This document shows, piece after piece, positions 43,938 through 52,652 of a stretch of DNA of 64,000 nucleotides. The stretch comes from Rhodococcus yunnanensis NBRC 103083. Lineage in GTDB: Bacteria > Actinomycetota > Actinomycetes > Mycobacteriales > Mycobacteriaceae. Every line of letters begins with the position of its first letter. The first letter of the stretch is position 1. The translations under genes were made by a program, and so were the position numbers. Under the pieces are notes generated by a model. It was given only the letters and a program-made list of their open reading frames with translations. It had not been told where the DNA came from and searched no databases. Location: contig NZ_BCXH01000020.1 of assembly GCF_001895005.1 (NCBI RefSeq), positions 1-64,000 on the forward strand, written 5' to 3'.

Positions 43938-45110
43938 CTAGTACTGGGGCAGGCTCGGATCGATCTGCTTCGCCCAGGCGAGGATGCCGCCCTGCAGGTG
44001 CACAGCGTCGGTGAAGCCCGCTCTCTTCAGCACCGACAGTGCTTCCGCCGATCTGATACCGGTCTTGCAGTACAGCGCGATCCGGGAGTTCTGAGGCAAC
44101 TCGGCGAGTGCATCCCCCGAGACGATGCGCCCCTTCGGTACGAGGGTCGCGCCCGCTATCCGCACGATGTCCCATTCCACCGGTTCACGGACATCGATCA
44201 ACGCGACATCCGAGCTCTTCATCATCGCGGCGAGTTCGGCTGGAGTGACGGCCGAACCATCCGCGGCGTCCGCTACATCGTCCGACACGACTCCGCAGAA
44301 CGCCTCGTAGTCGATCAGTTCGGTGATCGGCGTCCGGTCGGGGTCGCGCTGCACCCGAAGGGTCCGGTAGTTCATCGCCAACGCGTCGTACACCATCAAC
44401 CGACCGAGCAGACTCTCTCCGATGCCGGTGATCAGCTTGATCGCTTCGGTGACCATGACCGATCCGATCGACGCGCAGAGCACTCCCAGAACGCCGCCCT
44501 CGGCACAGGAGGGAACCATCCCCGGCGGCGGAGCCTCGGGGTAGAGGTCGCGGTAGTTGAGTCCGACGCCACCGGGCGCGTTCTCCCAGAAGACGGACAC
44601 CTGGCCCTCGAACCGGTAGATCGAGCCCCACACGTACGGCTTGCCCGCGAGAACCGCAGCATCGTTGACCAGATATCGGGTGGCGAAATTGTCCGTTCCA
44701 TCGAGGATCAGGTCGTACTGCTCGAACAGCGAGACCGCATTCGAGGAATCCAGCCGGAACTCGTGAAGGCGAACCTCGACACCGTCGTTGATCTCGTGGA
44801 TCGACTCCCGAGCGCTCTGTGCCTTGGATCGGCCGACGTCGGATATCCCGTGGATGATCTGACGCTGCAGGTTGGACGTCTCGACCTGGTCGTCCTCGAC
44901 GATTCCCAGTGTGCCGACGCCTGCGGCGGCGAGATAGAGCAGCGCGGGTGACCCTAGCCCGCCTGCGCCGACCACCAGAACCCGCGCGTTGCGCAGGCGA
45001 CGCTGACCGTCGGTTCCGACGTCGGGAATGATCAGATGCCTGCTGTATCGCGCGACGTCGTCGAACGACAGCTCTCCTGACGGCTCTACCAGCGGGGGCA
45101 GCTGGGGCAT
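43938..45110 (-). CDS. moeZ: MoeZ: adenylyltransferase/sulfurtransferase (ThiF + rhodanese)
   Basis: 390 aa. ThiF/MoeB E1-like domain 1-270 (GAGGLGSPALLYLAAAGVG; DGTDNFATRYLVND) plus a rhodanese domain (about 285-385) with the active Cys in YCKTGIRS. It adenylates and thiolates the C-terminus of sulphur carriers (MoaD, ThiS, CysO types). ATG 45110. Links to molybdopterin and thiamine or cysteine synthesis. Confidence 0.93.
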   Translation of the reverse strand: MPQLPPLVEPSGELSFDDVARYSRHLIIPDVGTDGQRRLRNARVLVVGAGGLGSPALLYLAAAGVGTLGIVEDDQVETSNLQRQIIHGISDVGRSKAQSARESIHEINDGVEVRLHEFRLDSSNAVSLFEQYDLILDGTDNFATRYLVNDAAVLAGKPYVWGSIYRFEGQVSVFWENAPGGVGLNYRDLYPEAPPPGMVPSCAEGGVLGVLCASIGSVMVTEAIKLITGIGESLLGRLMVYDALAMNYRTLRVQRDPDRTPITELIDYEAFCGVVSDDVADAADGSAVTPAELAAMMKSSDVALIDVREPVEWDIVRIAGATLVPKGRIVSGDALAELPQNSRIALYCKTGIRSAEALSVLKRAGFTDAVHLQGGILAWAKQIDPSLPQY

Positions 45111-45189
45111 GATTTCTTCGCTCCTCGTGGGGCAGGCCGGTGGTGACGGGGTGTCACGCGCGTGCCTCGTCGATTATCCGCCCCTGGGT

Positions 45190-46311
45190 TCAGCTCCGCG
45201 GATACGGCCAAGGGTTGAAGCGACACGTCTTGCCGTCCATGGGCACCACGCCCGCCGGATCGAGACGCGCGATGTCGTCGTTCGCAGTTCCGAACGTCTG
45301 CTGCATCATCACCGGGGCCAGCCCGCCGTCGGTCTCGCACGGCTGATGCTGCTGGTACCCGATGGCGTGTCCGACCTCGTGGTTGATCTGATATTGCCGA
45401 TACGACCCGATGTCACCCTGGTACGCGATGGCGCCGCGAACCCACCGAGGCTCGTTGAGTACCACTCGTTCGATCCCGGGGTTGTAGCAGGACACTTCGA
45501 GTTGAATGTCGTACCCGCACGCGTCGCGAATGGTCATCTGCGATGTCAGCGAAATGCGGAAATCGACGTCGCCCGAGTCCACCCGGCGAAACGCGAATCG
45601 CGGATCGTTCGTCCAACTCTTCGGATTCGCCAGTGTCTGGTCCACCAGACGCCCGAACGATTCCTCGCCGCCGAACCCGACCGTGTCGACTCCGTCCTCT
45701 ACCTCGACGGAGTACGTGAACACCCGCTCCGTGCCTTGACCGACCTGAGCCGAGTTTCCCGGCACCGTATGCCATGTCCCCGCGCCCTGGACGGTGTACG
45801 CCCCGCCGTCGGGCAACTCGCCCGACGGTATCGACGCGGCGAAGTTTCCGTCGGCTGCAGGCGGTACTCCGATCACATCTGTCGACCCTCCTGTATCGGT
45901 ACTCAGTGCTCCGAAACCGGGGTCGGCTGGTTGTGTCGGGCTGCCCGCGGTCGTAGTGGACGGATCACCGGTTCGAACCGCGTCGAACACCACGAGTGCG
46001 GTCACGACGAGAAGGATGGGGATGGCATAGGCGCGCCACCCGTACACGGCGGCGAACTTGCCGAGTTTGCTCTGCTTCTTCGCCTGCCTCGCCGGGCGCG
46101 GCGCGCGGGGCCTGCGGGGTTCGGCTCGACTCGTCGGATCCCACTGTGCTCGCAACGGTTGATGCGAGCCTCTGCCGCCGACCTCGCGTGGGAAATCCTC
46201 CGGGTCACGGCCGTCTCGATCGTCCTCGCTCGCGAGGTATCCGTAGCCACGGGAATCGTCGGCGCTCACCCCATTCCTTCCGCTGCGCCGCGGCCCGCCT
46301 CGGTCAGTCAC
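45190..46311 (-). CDS. DUF3152 membrane-anchored metallopeptidase-like protein
   Basis: 373 aa. A charged Arg/Pro/Glu-rich cytoplasmic N-terminus and one TM segment at about 92-110 (AYAIPILLVVTALVVFDAV) precede an extracytoplasmic Thr/Gly linker. The DUF3152 catalytic domain has HEVGHAIGY at about 309 and a third-ligand-type HQPC, a zincin pattern. Substrate unknown. Ortholog of Rv3207c. The adjacent moeZ starts 79 bp after its stop. Confidence 0.88.
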   Translation of the reverse strand: MTDRGGPRRSGRNGVSADDSRGYGYLASEDDRDGRDPEDFPREVGGRGSHQPLRAQWDPTSRAEPRRPRAPRPARQAKKQSKLGKFAAVYGWRAYAIPILLVVTALVVFDAVRTGDPSTTTAGSPTQPADPGFGALSTDTGGSTDVIGVPPAADGNFAASIPSGELPDGGAYTVQGAGTWHTVPGNSAQVGQGTERVFTYSVEVEDGVDTVGFGGEESFGRLVDQTLANPKSWTNDPRFAFRRVDSGDVDFRISLTSQMTIRDACGYDIQLEVSCYNPGIERVVLNEPRWVRGAIAYQGDIGSYRQYQINHEVGHAIGYQQHQPCETDGGLAPVMMQQTFGTANDDIARLDPAGVVPMDGKTCRFNPWPYPRS

Positions 46312-46586
46312 CCCGTCAGAATCTCACAGACGGCGACATCCGCTGCCCGCCGCGCCGAAATTGTCGGCCTCGAACAAACCGTGGGACCGAAAGGGCGGCT
46401 CGATCACGACCGCTGCGCTGATTCGTCGTCGATCGAACCGTCCGGTCACGGACCGTCGTCACCGCCGCATCGAGAGCGAGAGGTATCGTAGCCACGATCT
46501 GCACTAACCCGGCTCACGGTGTCGACGAAGACCTCCGAGAGTCCCCACACACCGGTGCAGTGACGATGCGGATGGGATCAACCACT

Positions 46587-47240
46587 ATGACTGAACTCGC
46601 GGATCGGACGTCCTCGGACCGTCCGGCCCCCACGGCCGGCCGTCGAAGCGCGCGGTTGCCCCGCGAGGCCCGACGCGCGCAGCTCCTGGCGGCGGCGAGC
46701 GAGGTGTTCGTCACCCGCGGATATCACGCCTCGGGAATGGACGAGATCGCCGAATGCGCGGGCGTGAGCAAGCCTGTCCTCTATCAGCACTTTCCCGGGA
46801 AGCTCGAGCTGTACCTCGCGGTGCTTCAGAGCTACGTCGACACGTTGATCTCCGGTGTGCGGCAGGCACTGCGATCGACGACGGACAACCGCAAGCGCGT
46901 CCGAGCCGCAGTGCTCGCGTTCTACGACTTCGTGGACACGGACACACAAGGGTTTCGCCTCGTGTTCGAGTCCGATCTCATGGGCGATCCTCAGGTCAAC
47001 GCGCGAGTGGAGCAAGCAACCGAGGCCTGCGTCGACGCCGTGTTCGACCTCGTCGCTCACGATTCCGGACTCGATCCCTACCGCGCACGCGTTCTTGCCG
47101 TCGGGCTCGTGGGAGCCAGCCAGTTCACTGCTCGCTACTGGCTGGAGGCCGATCGACCGATCTCCAAGGAAGATGCAGTGGACACGACAGTGTCGCTGGC
47201 ATGGGGCGGTCTGTCGCACGTGCCGCTGCAGTCCCCCTAG
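46587..47240 (+). CDS. TetR-family transcriptional regulator
   Basis: 217 aa. HTH at about 30-75 (EVFVTRGYHASGMDEIAECAG; SKPVLYQHFPGKLELY, shown in parts) and a ligand-binding helical C-domain. Position and sequence match Rv3208. ATG 46587 is chosen, with a GGATGGG about ten bases upstream; two earlier in-frame starts exist. A perfect 20-bp hairpin follows the stop. Divergent from the DUF3152 gene (275-bp gap with no visible gene). Confidence 0.88.
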   Translation: MTELADRTSSDRPAPTAGRRSARLPREARRAQLLAAASEVFVTRGYHASGMDEIAECAGVSKPVLYQHFPGKLELYLAVLQSYVDTLISGVRQALRSTTDNRKRVRAAVLAFYDFVDTDTQGFRLVFESDLMGDPQVNARVEQATEACVDAVFDLVAHDSGLDPYRARVLAVGLVGASQFTARYWLEADRPISKEDAVDTTVSLAWGGLSHVPLQSP

Positions 47241-47255
47241 ATCATTGAACGAACA

Positions 47256-47300
47256 ACGAACGAGGCCCCGTATCGACACTCGATACGGGGCCTCGTTCGT
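47256..47300. terminator. Bidirectional terminator (20-bp perfect stem)
   Basis: Arms 47256-47275 and 47281-47300 pair perfectly around a 5-base loop. It separates the convergent TetR and DUF3107 genes; no long T-run on either side. Confidence 0.85.
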
Positions 47301-47313
47301 GAGCCAGGTTCTT

Positions 47314-47538
47314 CTAGGTCGCGAATCCGACCTTGCGAGAGTCGGCAGGGCCGATCTCGACGTAGGCGACCTTCGACGACTGGATCAGGTACTTGCGCCC
47401 CTTCTCGTCGACGAGAGACAGCACGCCGTCCTTGCCGTCCAGAGCCTTCGCGACAAGTGCTTCGACCTCGTCCGGAGACTGCGCACTGTTCACCACGAGC
47501 TCGCGAGAGCTTTCCGACACACCGATCTTGACCTCCAC
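47314..47538 (-). CDS. DUF3107 protein (TB9.4 family)
   Basis: 74 aa. Begins MEVKIGVSESSRELVV and ends SSKVAYVEIGPADSRKVGF, very close to mycobacterial Rv3208A. Small alpha/beta protein of unknown function. The start is GTG 47538, six bases after GGAGG. A TTG two codons earlier is also open but would overlap the RBS. Confidence 0.9.
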   Translation of the reverse strand: MEVKIGVSESSRELVVNSAQSPDEVEALVAKALDGKDGVLSLVDEKGRKYLIQSSKVAYVEIGPADSRKVGFAT

Positions 47539-47659
47539 GGCCAACCTCCGAACTCATAGACAACTTCAGCTGCTTCGCCCAGGCTAGTGCAGTCCGGCTC
47601 CCCGACGCGCACCCCAGGCACGTGCTGTCAGCGAACAGCACCCCGGTGCATCGCTGCGA

Positions 47660-48451
47660 TCAGACGAGCCCGAGAACCTTCATGCGCTCGGCATGCTGTT
47701 CCTGCATCCTGTCGAACAGAGCAGCGACACCGTTCAGATCTCCCGACGCCGTGATCACCAGATCGGTCAGACCCTCACGTTGCGCGAGCACGTACTGCGC
47801 CTGCGTGATCGCCTCGCCGAGCAGACGACGGCCCCACAGCATCAGCCGCGCCTTGTCCTGCGAACTCGCCTTCACGCGCGAGGACACTTCCTGGACGACG
47901 AATTCGGAGTGCCCGGTCTCGGCGAGAACTTCACGCACTGTCGCAGCGACCGCCGGGTCGAGAGTATGGGCGATCTCCCGGTAGAAGTCAGCGGCCAAGC
48001 CGTCGCCGATGTGCGCCTTGACCAGCGTTTCCATCCATGTCGACGGGTTGGTCGACGCATGATATTCATCGAGGGCCCGAACGAACGGGTCCATTGCCGA
48101 GTACACATCGATTCCACGGTCGGACAATGCTCGGACCAAGGTCTCGAAGTGGTTCATCTCTGCTGCGGCCATGCTGGCCAACGCCACACGCCCCTGCATC
48201 GACGGCGCCATGCGCGCGTCCTCCGCAAGCCGGTAGAACGCCGAGATCTCGCCGTATGCCAGAACGGCAAGGAGCTCCGCCACCCCTGGGTGGTCGTATG
48301 CGATCAATGCAACTCGGTCGGTCCGGTCGGTCCGGTCGGTTTCGGCGGCGTCGGCAGGCCCTGGTGTCGGTCGATCGGAGGTCACGGCGTCGGACGAATG
48401 GGCTCCCATGCCGATGATCGTAGTCGCGTCGTCGGAACTCACATCGGTCAT
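47660..48451 (-). CDS. Ferritin-like fold protein (MiaE/Rv3210c type)
   Basis: 263 aa. Four-helix bundle with carboxylate/His pairs: YGEISAFYRL, AAEMNHFETLV, and ETGHSEFVVQEV. This suggests a di-iron site like that of tRNA hydroxylase MiaE, though activity is unproven. The N-terminus holds TDRTDRTDR from a 9-bp tandem repeat near 48315-48340. It is divergent from rhlE. Confidence 0.82.
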   Translation of the reverse strand: MTDVSSDDATTIIGMGAHSSDAVTSDRPTPGPADAAETDRTDRTDRVALIAYDHPGVAELLAVLAYGEISAFYRLAEDARMAPSMQGRVALASMAAAEMNHFETLVRALSDRGIDVYSAMDPFVRALDEYHASTNPSTWMETLVKAHIGDGLAADFYREIAHTLDPAVAATVREVLAETGHSEFVVQEVSSRVKASSQDKARLMLWGRRLLGEAITQAQYVLAQREGLTDLVITASGDLNGVAALFDRMQEQHAERMKVLGLV

Positions 48452-48575
48452 GCACCCATGCGAAATTTCACACTCCGACTAGTGCCCCCTGGGCGAGCAG
48501 ACATCGTTCGATACGCGTTTCGGCGGTTCGGCAAGCTACCATGGTGCTCGGATCACCGCGCGGACCGATGCAACC

Positions 48576-48603
48576 GGGCTTCACAGCTAGGGCTTCACAG
48601 CTA
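48576..48603. repeat. Tandem 14-bp direct repeat upstream of rhlE
   Basis: GGGCTTCACAGCTA occurs twice in perfect tandem (48576-48589, 48590-48603), with a third partial echo CTTCACAC at 48614-48621. It lies in the 333-bp gap (48452-48784) between divergent ferritin-like and rhlE genes; nothing else in the gap stands out. Confidence 0.7.
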
Positions 48604-48784
48604 CGGACCGAACTTCACACGCGAAGATCCACGACAATGTGTACGCACCTGACCCGGGTCGCTACGACTGCCTCGCCGATCGTGTTCTATCACCGACACG
48701 GCTGAGGCTCGATGCGACATCACATCGGGTCGAGGGCATCGACTTCGGCCGGCAATAGGCCTGTGTCCTTCTTCGTGCGTACGT

Positions 48785-50482
48785 GTGACCACGAGGAAGG
48801 CCAGTCCCCTGAGCAAAGTAATCGTCGACCAAGAACCCGAGACCGGCGACACCACACTGTCCGCCCAGCTCGACGACACCCATGTACCCCCCACGTTCGC
48901 CGAACTCGGCGTTCGCGACGACATCGTTCGATCATTGAACGACCTCGGGATCGAGCGCACGTTCGCCATCCAGGAACTGACGCTGCCTCTCGCCCTCGCG
49001 GGCGACGATCTGATCGGCCAGGCACGTACCGGCATGGGCAAGACGTTCGGTTTCGGCGTCCCGCTGCTGCATCGCATCGCCACGGCCGACTCGGGAACGG
49101 CCCCGCTCGACGGGACTCCCCGTGCGTTGATCATCGTGCCGACCCGCGAGCTGTGCATCCAGGTCAGCTCCGACCTGGAGAACGCTTCGAAGCACCTGAC
49201 GTCGACCAACGGACCGGTCAAGGTTCTGTCGATCTACGGCGGTCGTCCGTACGAAGGCCAGATCAGCGCGCTGCAGAAGGGCGTCGACGTCGTCGTCGGC
49301 ACCCCTGGGCGTCTGCTCGACCTCGCAAAGCAGGGTCATCTGATTCTCGGCAAGATCGGCGTACTCGTCCTCGACGAGGCCGACGAGATGCTGGATCTCG
49401 GGTTCCTGCCCGACATCGAACGCATTCTCGGCATGGTTCCCGACGGTCCGTCTGCTCGTTCCGCCGGCTCAACCCGAGGCCGCCAGACTATGCTGTTCTC
49501 GGCCACGATGCCCGGACCGATCATCACTCTCGCCCGCACGTTCCTCACCCAGCCCACGCACATTCGCGCCGAGGAAGCCGAGTCCTCCGCGGTACACGAC
49601 CGCACCGCGCAGCACATCTATCGGGCGCACGCACTCGACAAGGTCGAGATGGTCGCGAAGGTCCTGCAGGCCAACGGCCGCGGCGCGACCATGATCTTCA
49701 CCCGAACGAAGCGCACCGCGCAGAAGGTCGCCGACGAACTCGTCGAGCGCGGCTTCGCCGTCGGTGCAGTACACGGTGACCTCGGGCAGATTCAGCGCGA
49801 GAAAGCGCTGAAGAAGTTCCGCACCGGTGGCATCGACGTCCTCGTCGCTACCGACGTCGCTGCACGAGGCATCGACATCGACGACGTCACCCACGTCATC
49901 AACTACCAGTGCCCCGAGGACGAGAAGACCTACGTCCACCGGATCGGTCGTACCGGGCGTGCCGGGCGCACCGGCATCGCCGTGACACTGGTCGACTGGG
50001 ACGACATCCCTCGCTGGCAGCTCATCGACAAGGCGTTGAACATCGGCATCCCCGATCCCGTCGAGACGTACTCGAGTTCCCCGCATCTGTTCGAGGAACT
50101 GGATATACCGGCAGGTGTCTCCGGTTCCGTCGCGAAGACGGCCACTTCTGCCTCCGGAAGTACCAAGGAAGGCAGTATCGACAAGAGCGATGTCGAAAAG
50201 AGCGGTGCGGCTGCAGACTCCGCCTCGGACGAGGAGCCGACCGAACGCAAACCTCGCCGTACGCGGACGAGGACCCGCACGAGGGCAGGTAAGCCGACGA
50301 CCGAATCGCCGAACGGCGCAGGCGCATCGGAGACGGTGAGCGAGACTGCGGGCACCACCGAAACCAGCGCCGTGGCCAGTGGTGACACCACCGACGACGC
50401 TGCAGGCACTGCACCGCGCAAACGTCGCCGCCGTCGCCGCTCCCCCGCGTCGGCCGCATCCGGTCAGACCGCGTCGGAGTAG
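48785..50482 (+). CDS. rhlE: DEAD-box RNA helicase RhlE type
   Basis: 565 aa. Q motif RTFAIQELTLP, motif I ARTGMGKTFGF, DEAD in LVLDEADEML, SAT in LFSATMPG, and motif VI YVHRIGRTGRAGR. A long basic C-terminal tail (RRTRTRTRTRAGK; RKRRRRRRSPAS) should bind RNA. Acts in ribosome biogenesis or RNA decay. The start is awkward: GTG 48785 has no RBS, whereas a CTG at 48809 has GAGGAAGG at ideal 8-base spacing. Followed after 11 bp by an Rv3212-like gene. Confidence 0.92.
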   Translation: MTTRKASPLSKVIVDQEPETGDTTLSAQLDDTHVPPTFAELGVRDDIVRSLNDLGIERTFAIQELTLPLALAGDDLIGQARTGMGKTFGFGVPLLHRIATADSGTAPLDGTPRALIIVPTRELCIQVSSDLENASKHLTSTNGPVKVLSIYGGRPYEGQISALQKGVDVVVGTPGRLLDLAKQGHLILGKIGVLVLDEADEMLDLGFLPDIERILGMVPDGPSARSAGSTRGRQTMLFSATMPGPIITLARTFLTQPTHIRAEEAESSAVHDRTAQHIYRAHALDKVEMVAKVLQANGRGATMIFTRTKRTAQKVADELVERGFAVGAVHGDLGQIQREKALKKFRTGGIDVLVATDVAARGIDIDDVTHVINYQCPEDEKTYVHRIGRTGRAGRTGIAVTLVDWDDIPRWQLIDKALNIGIPDPVETYSSSPHLFEELDIPAGVSGSVAKTATSASGSTKEGSIDKSDVEKSGAAADSASDEEPTERKPRRTRTRTRTRAGKPTTESPNGAGASETVSETAGTTETSAVASGDTTDDAAGTAPRKRRRRRRSPASAASGQTASE

Positions 50483-50493
50483 TCTGTGCGATT

Positions 50494-51768
50494 GTGCTTG
50501 CACCGGAACGGCGACGACGATCGGACCTGGTCGCCGCAGCGCTGATTCTGGTGTTGACCGTGCTCGCTCTCGGGGTCGTATGGCTTCGGAGCGACGCACG
50601 GGGTACCAGTTACACGCCCGCGGAATCCCCTCTGCCCCAGGCGAACAACGCCACATCGGTGCCGACGTCTCTGGCCGAGACGTGGCGCGCGTCGAGCCCG
50701 GTGACCACGTCGCCGGTCACGACCGGTTCGGCCGTCATCGTCGGGTCCGGCGGAACCGTCGATGGACTGAACCCCGTCGACGGTTCCATTGCATGGTCGT
50801 ATGCCCGCGATCGCGACCTGTGCGATGTGACCGACGCGTGGAACACCGCAGTGGCAGTGTTCCGGGACGATCGCGGATGCTCCCAGGTGACCGAGCTCGA
50901 CGGCGCGACCGGATCACGCACGGCGCAGCGGACCTCGGATGCCGACAACGAGATCCGCACGAGCGACGACGGCACGTATGTCACCTCGCGAGGTGATACG
51001 CGTATGGAGCTGTGGCGCTCCGATCTCGTTCGCACCCTCGAGTACGGTCGCGTGGATGCACCGGTCAACCCTGGCAGTCAGCCGAGGTCGGGGTGCACGT
51101 TGCTCTCCTCTGCTTCCAACAGCTCACGCGTCGCTGTCCTCGAGCAGTGTCCCGGCGAAGGCGCCGCACGCCTGACAACGCTGAATCCGGCACCGAAAGA
51201 CTCACAGCAACCCGAGGTCTACGGCTCGTCCGTCGTTGCCGCTCTCGAAGGCCCAGCCGGAACCATCAGCGGTGCAACCGTTCTCGTCGCATCGGGTGAT
51301 CGTGTGGCCCTAACGATTCCTGCCTCCGGAGCATCGCCTGCGCGCATCGGGATCTACGACGGTAACGCAGAACCAGTGGCGGAGTTCGACATTCCCCAGC
51401 AAGCAGTGGGCACCGATCCATTTCCCGATTCGCAACCCATCGTCAAAGCCGCATCGGTGTTCAGTTGGTGGACGGGAGCGGGAACTGTCGCATTGCGCCT
51501 GGACAATCTTGCACCCACATGGTCGTTTCCTGGCGCGCTCGGACCGGGAGCAGTCATGGCCGGACGCCTGTTGATCCCGGTACCGGGCGGAATCGCCGTC
51601 GTCGATGCTGCGACAGGCACGGTGGACCACACCATCGCGGTCGACCGATCCGGGTACACCGGCCCCGTCGGAACGGCCGTGGTCGGTGACGTCGTCGTCG
51701 AGCAACGCGGCGACAGCATCGTCGCGCTGTCCTCGAATCAGGCTCCGACGCCCTCGGCAGGCGAATAG
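50494..51768 (+). CDS. Membrane-anchored PQQ/beta-propeller-like protein (Rv3212 type)
   Basis: 424 aa. One N-terminal membrane anchor (LVAAALILVLTVLALGVVW, about 12-30), then an extracytoplasmic beta-repeat domain (DGLNPVDGSIAWSYARDRDLC; VAVFRDDRGCSQVTELDGATG) like a PQQ-enzyme propeller, without catalytic residues. Paired cysteines suggest disulphides. Function unknown; the gene follows rhlE as in mycobacteria. GTG start 50494. Its 3' end overlaps parA by 31 bp. Confidence 0.83.
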   Translation: MLAPERRRRSDLVAAALILVLTVLALGVVWLRSDARGTSYTPAESPLPQANNATSVPTSLAETWRASSPVTTSPVTTGSAVIVGSGGTVDGLNPVDGSIAWSYARDRDLCDVTDAWNTAVAVFRDDRGCSQVTELDGATGSRTAQRTSDADNEIRTSDDGTYVTSRGDTRMELWRSDLVRTLEYGRVDAPVNPGSQPRSGCTLLSSASNSSRVAVLEQCPGEGAARLTTLNPAPKDSQQPEVYGSSVVAALEGPAGTISGATVLVASGDRVALTIPASGASPARIGIYDGNAEPVAEFDIPQQAVGTDPFPDSQPIVKAASVFSWWTGAGTVALRLDNLAPTWSFPGALGPGAVMAGRLLIPVPGGIAVVDAATGTVDHTIAVDRSGYTGPVGTAVVGDVVVEQRGDSIVALSSNQAPTPSAGE

Positions 51769-52544
51769 GTCTTCACGGCCGACCCATCGTTCCAGTGGGC
51801 CAACAGATTGACTGCGAGGTCCCGATATGCCTTCGCTCCCTTGCTCTTTCGTCCCGACAGCACTGTTGCACCCGATGCGGTCGCCTCGGCGAATCGGACG
51901 GTCCGCGGAATGGGCGGATCGAGAACGGGCAACTGATAACGATCGGACACATCGGCGAGTACGTCGCGACTGTGCGTGGTTCGGGCGTCGAACAACGTCG
52001 GCAAGGCTCCGAGCAATGCAAGATCCGGGTTCGTGATCTGCTGGACCTCGGATACGGTCCGGAGCAACTGCCCGACGCCACGGTGCGCAAGAGTCTCACA
52101 TTGAAGTGGCACGAGCACGGACTGTGCAGCAGTCAATCCGTTCAGTGTGAGCACTCCCAGCGAAGGCGGGCAATCGATGATAACGACGTCGAAGTCGCCT
52201 GTCACCGAAGCCAGCGCGCGCTTGAGTGCGTACTCGCGCCCGGGCCGCATCAACAACAGCGCCTCGGCACCGGCAAGGTCGATGGTCGCCGGTAGAAGAA
52301 CGATGCCCTCTTCAGTTTCGACGAGAACGTCGGCGACACCGATGTCACCGGTGAGGACGTCGTGGACCGACTTCTCCAGCTTGTCCGGGTTCTGGCCGAG
52401 CGAGAACGTCAGACATCCCTGGGGATCGAGGTCGACCACGAGAACTCGCTGATCCAGCTCGTGCAGTGCAGCCGCAAGTGAAGCCACTGTCGTGGTTTTT
52501 GCGACGCCACCCTTCTGATTGGCAACCGCCAGTACTGTCGTCAC
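51738..52544 (-). CDS. ParA/Soj-family ATPase (orphan)
   Basis: 268 aa. Deviant Walker A KGGVAKTTT, DLDPQGCLTFSLG, and IIDCPPSLGVLTLNGL. A chromosome- or cargo-positioning ATPase with no parB next to it, so it is not the chromosomal parAB pair; ortholog of Rv3213c. The start is GTG 52544, eight bases after AAGGA. Confidence 0.9.
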   Translation of the reverse strand: MTTVLAVANQKGGVAKTTTVASLAAALHELDQRVLVVDLDPQGCLTFSLGQNPDKLEKSVHDVLTGDIGVADVLVETEEGIVLLPATIDLAGAEALLLMRPGREYALKRALASVTGDFDVVIIDCPPSLGVLTLNGLTAAQSVLVPLQCETLAHRGVGQLLRTVSEVQQITNPDLALLGALPTLFDARTTHSRDVLADVSDRYQLPVLDPPIPRTVRFAEATASGATVLSGRKSKGAKAYRDLAVNLLAHWNDGSAVKTYSPAEGVGA

Positions 52545-52592
52545 AGCCCTGATCCTTGCGCACATCGACGTTCAGAGCCAGGCGAACAAGGC

Positions 52593-52629
52593 TGTGGGCG
52601 CGTCGGACTCTGCGTCCGACGCGCCCACA
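52593..52629 (-). terminator. Terminator after the EmrB-type transporter gene
   Basis: TGTGGGCGCGTCGGA (52593-52607) pairs perfectly with TCCGACGCGCCCACA (52615-52629), a 15-bp stem and 7-base loop. It lies between the stop of the MFS gene and the start of parA, both on the reverse strand. Confidence 0.75.
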
Positions 52630-52652
52630 CGTGCCCGAAGTGACTACCGAGC

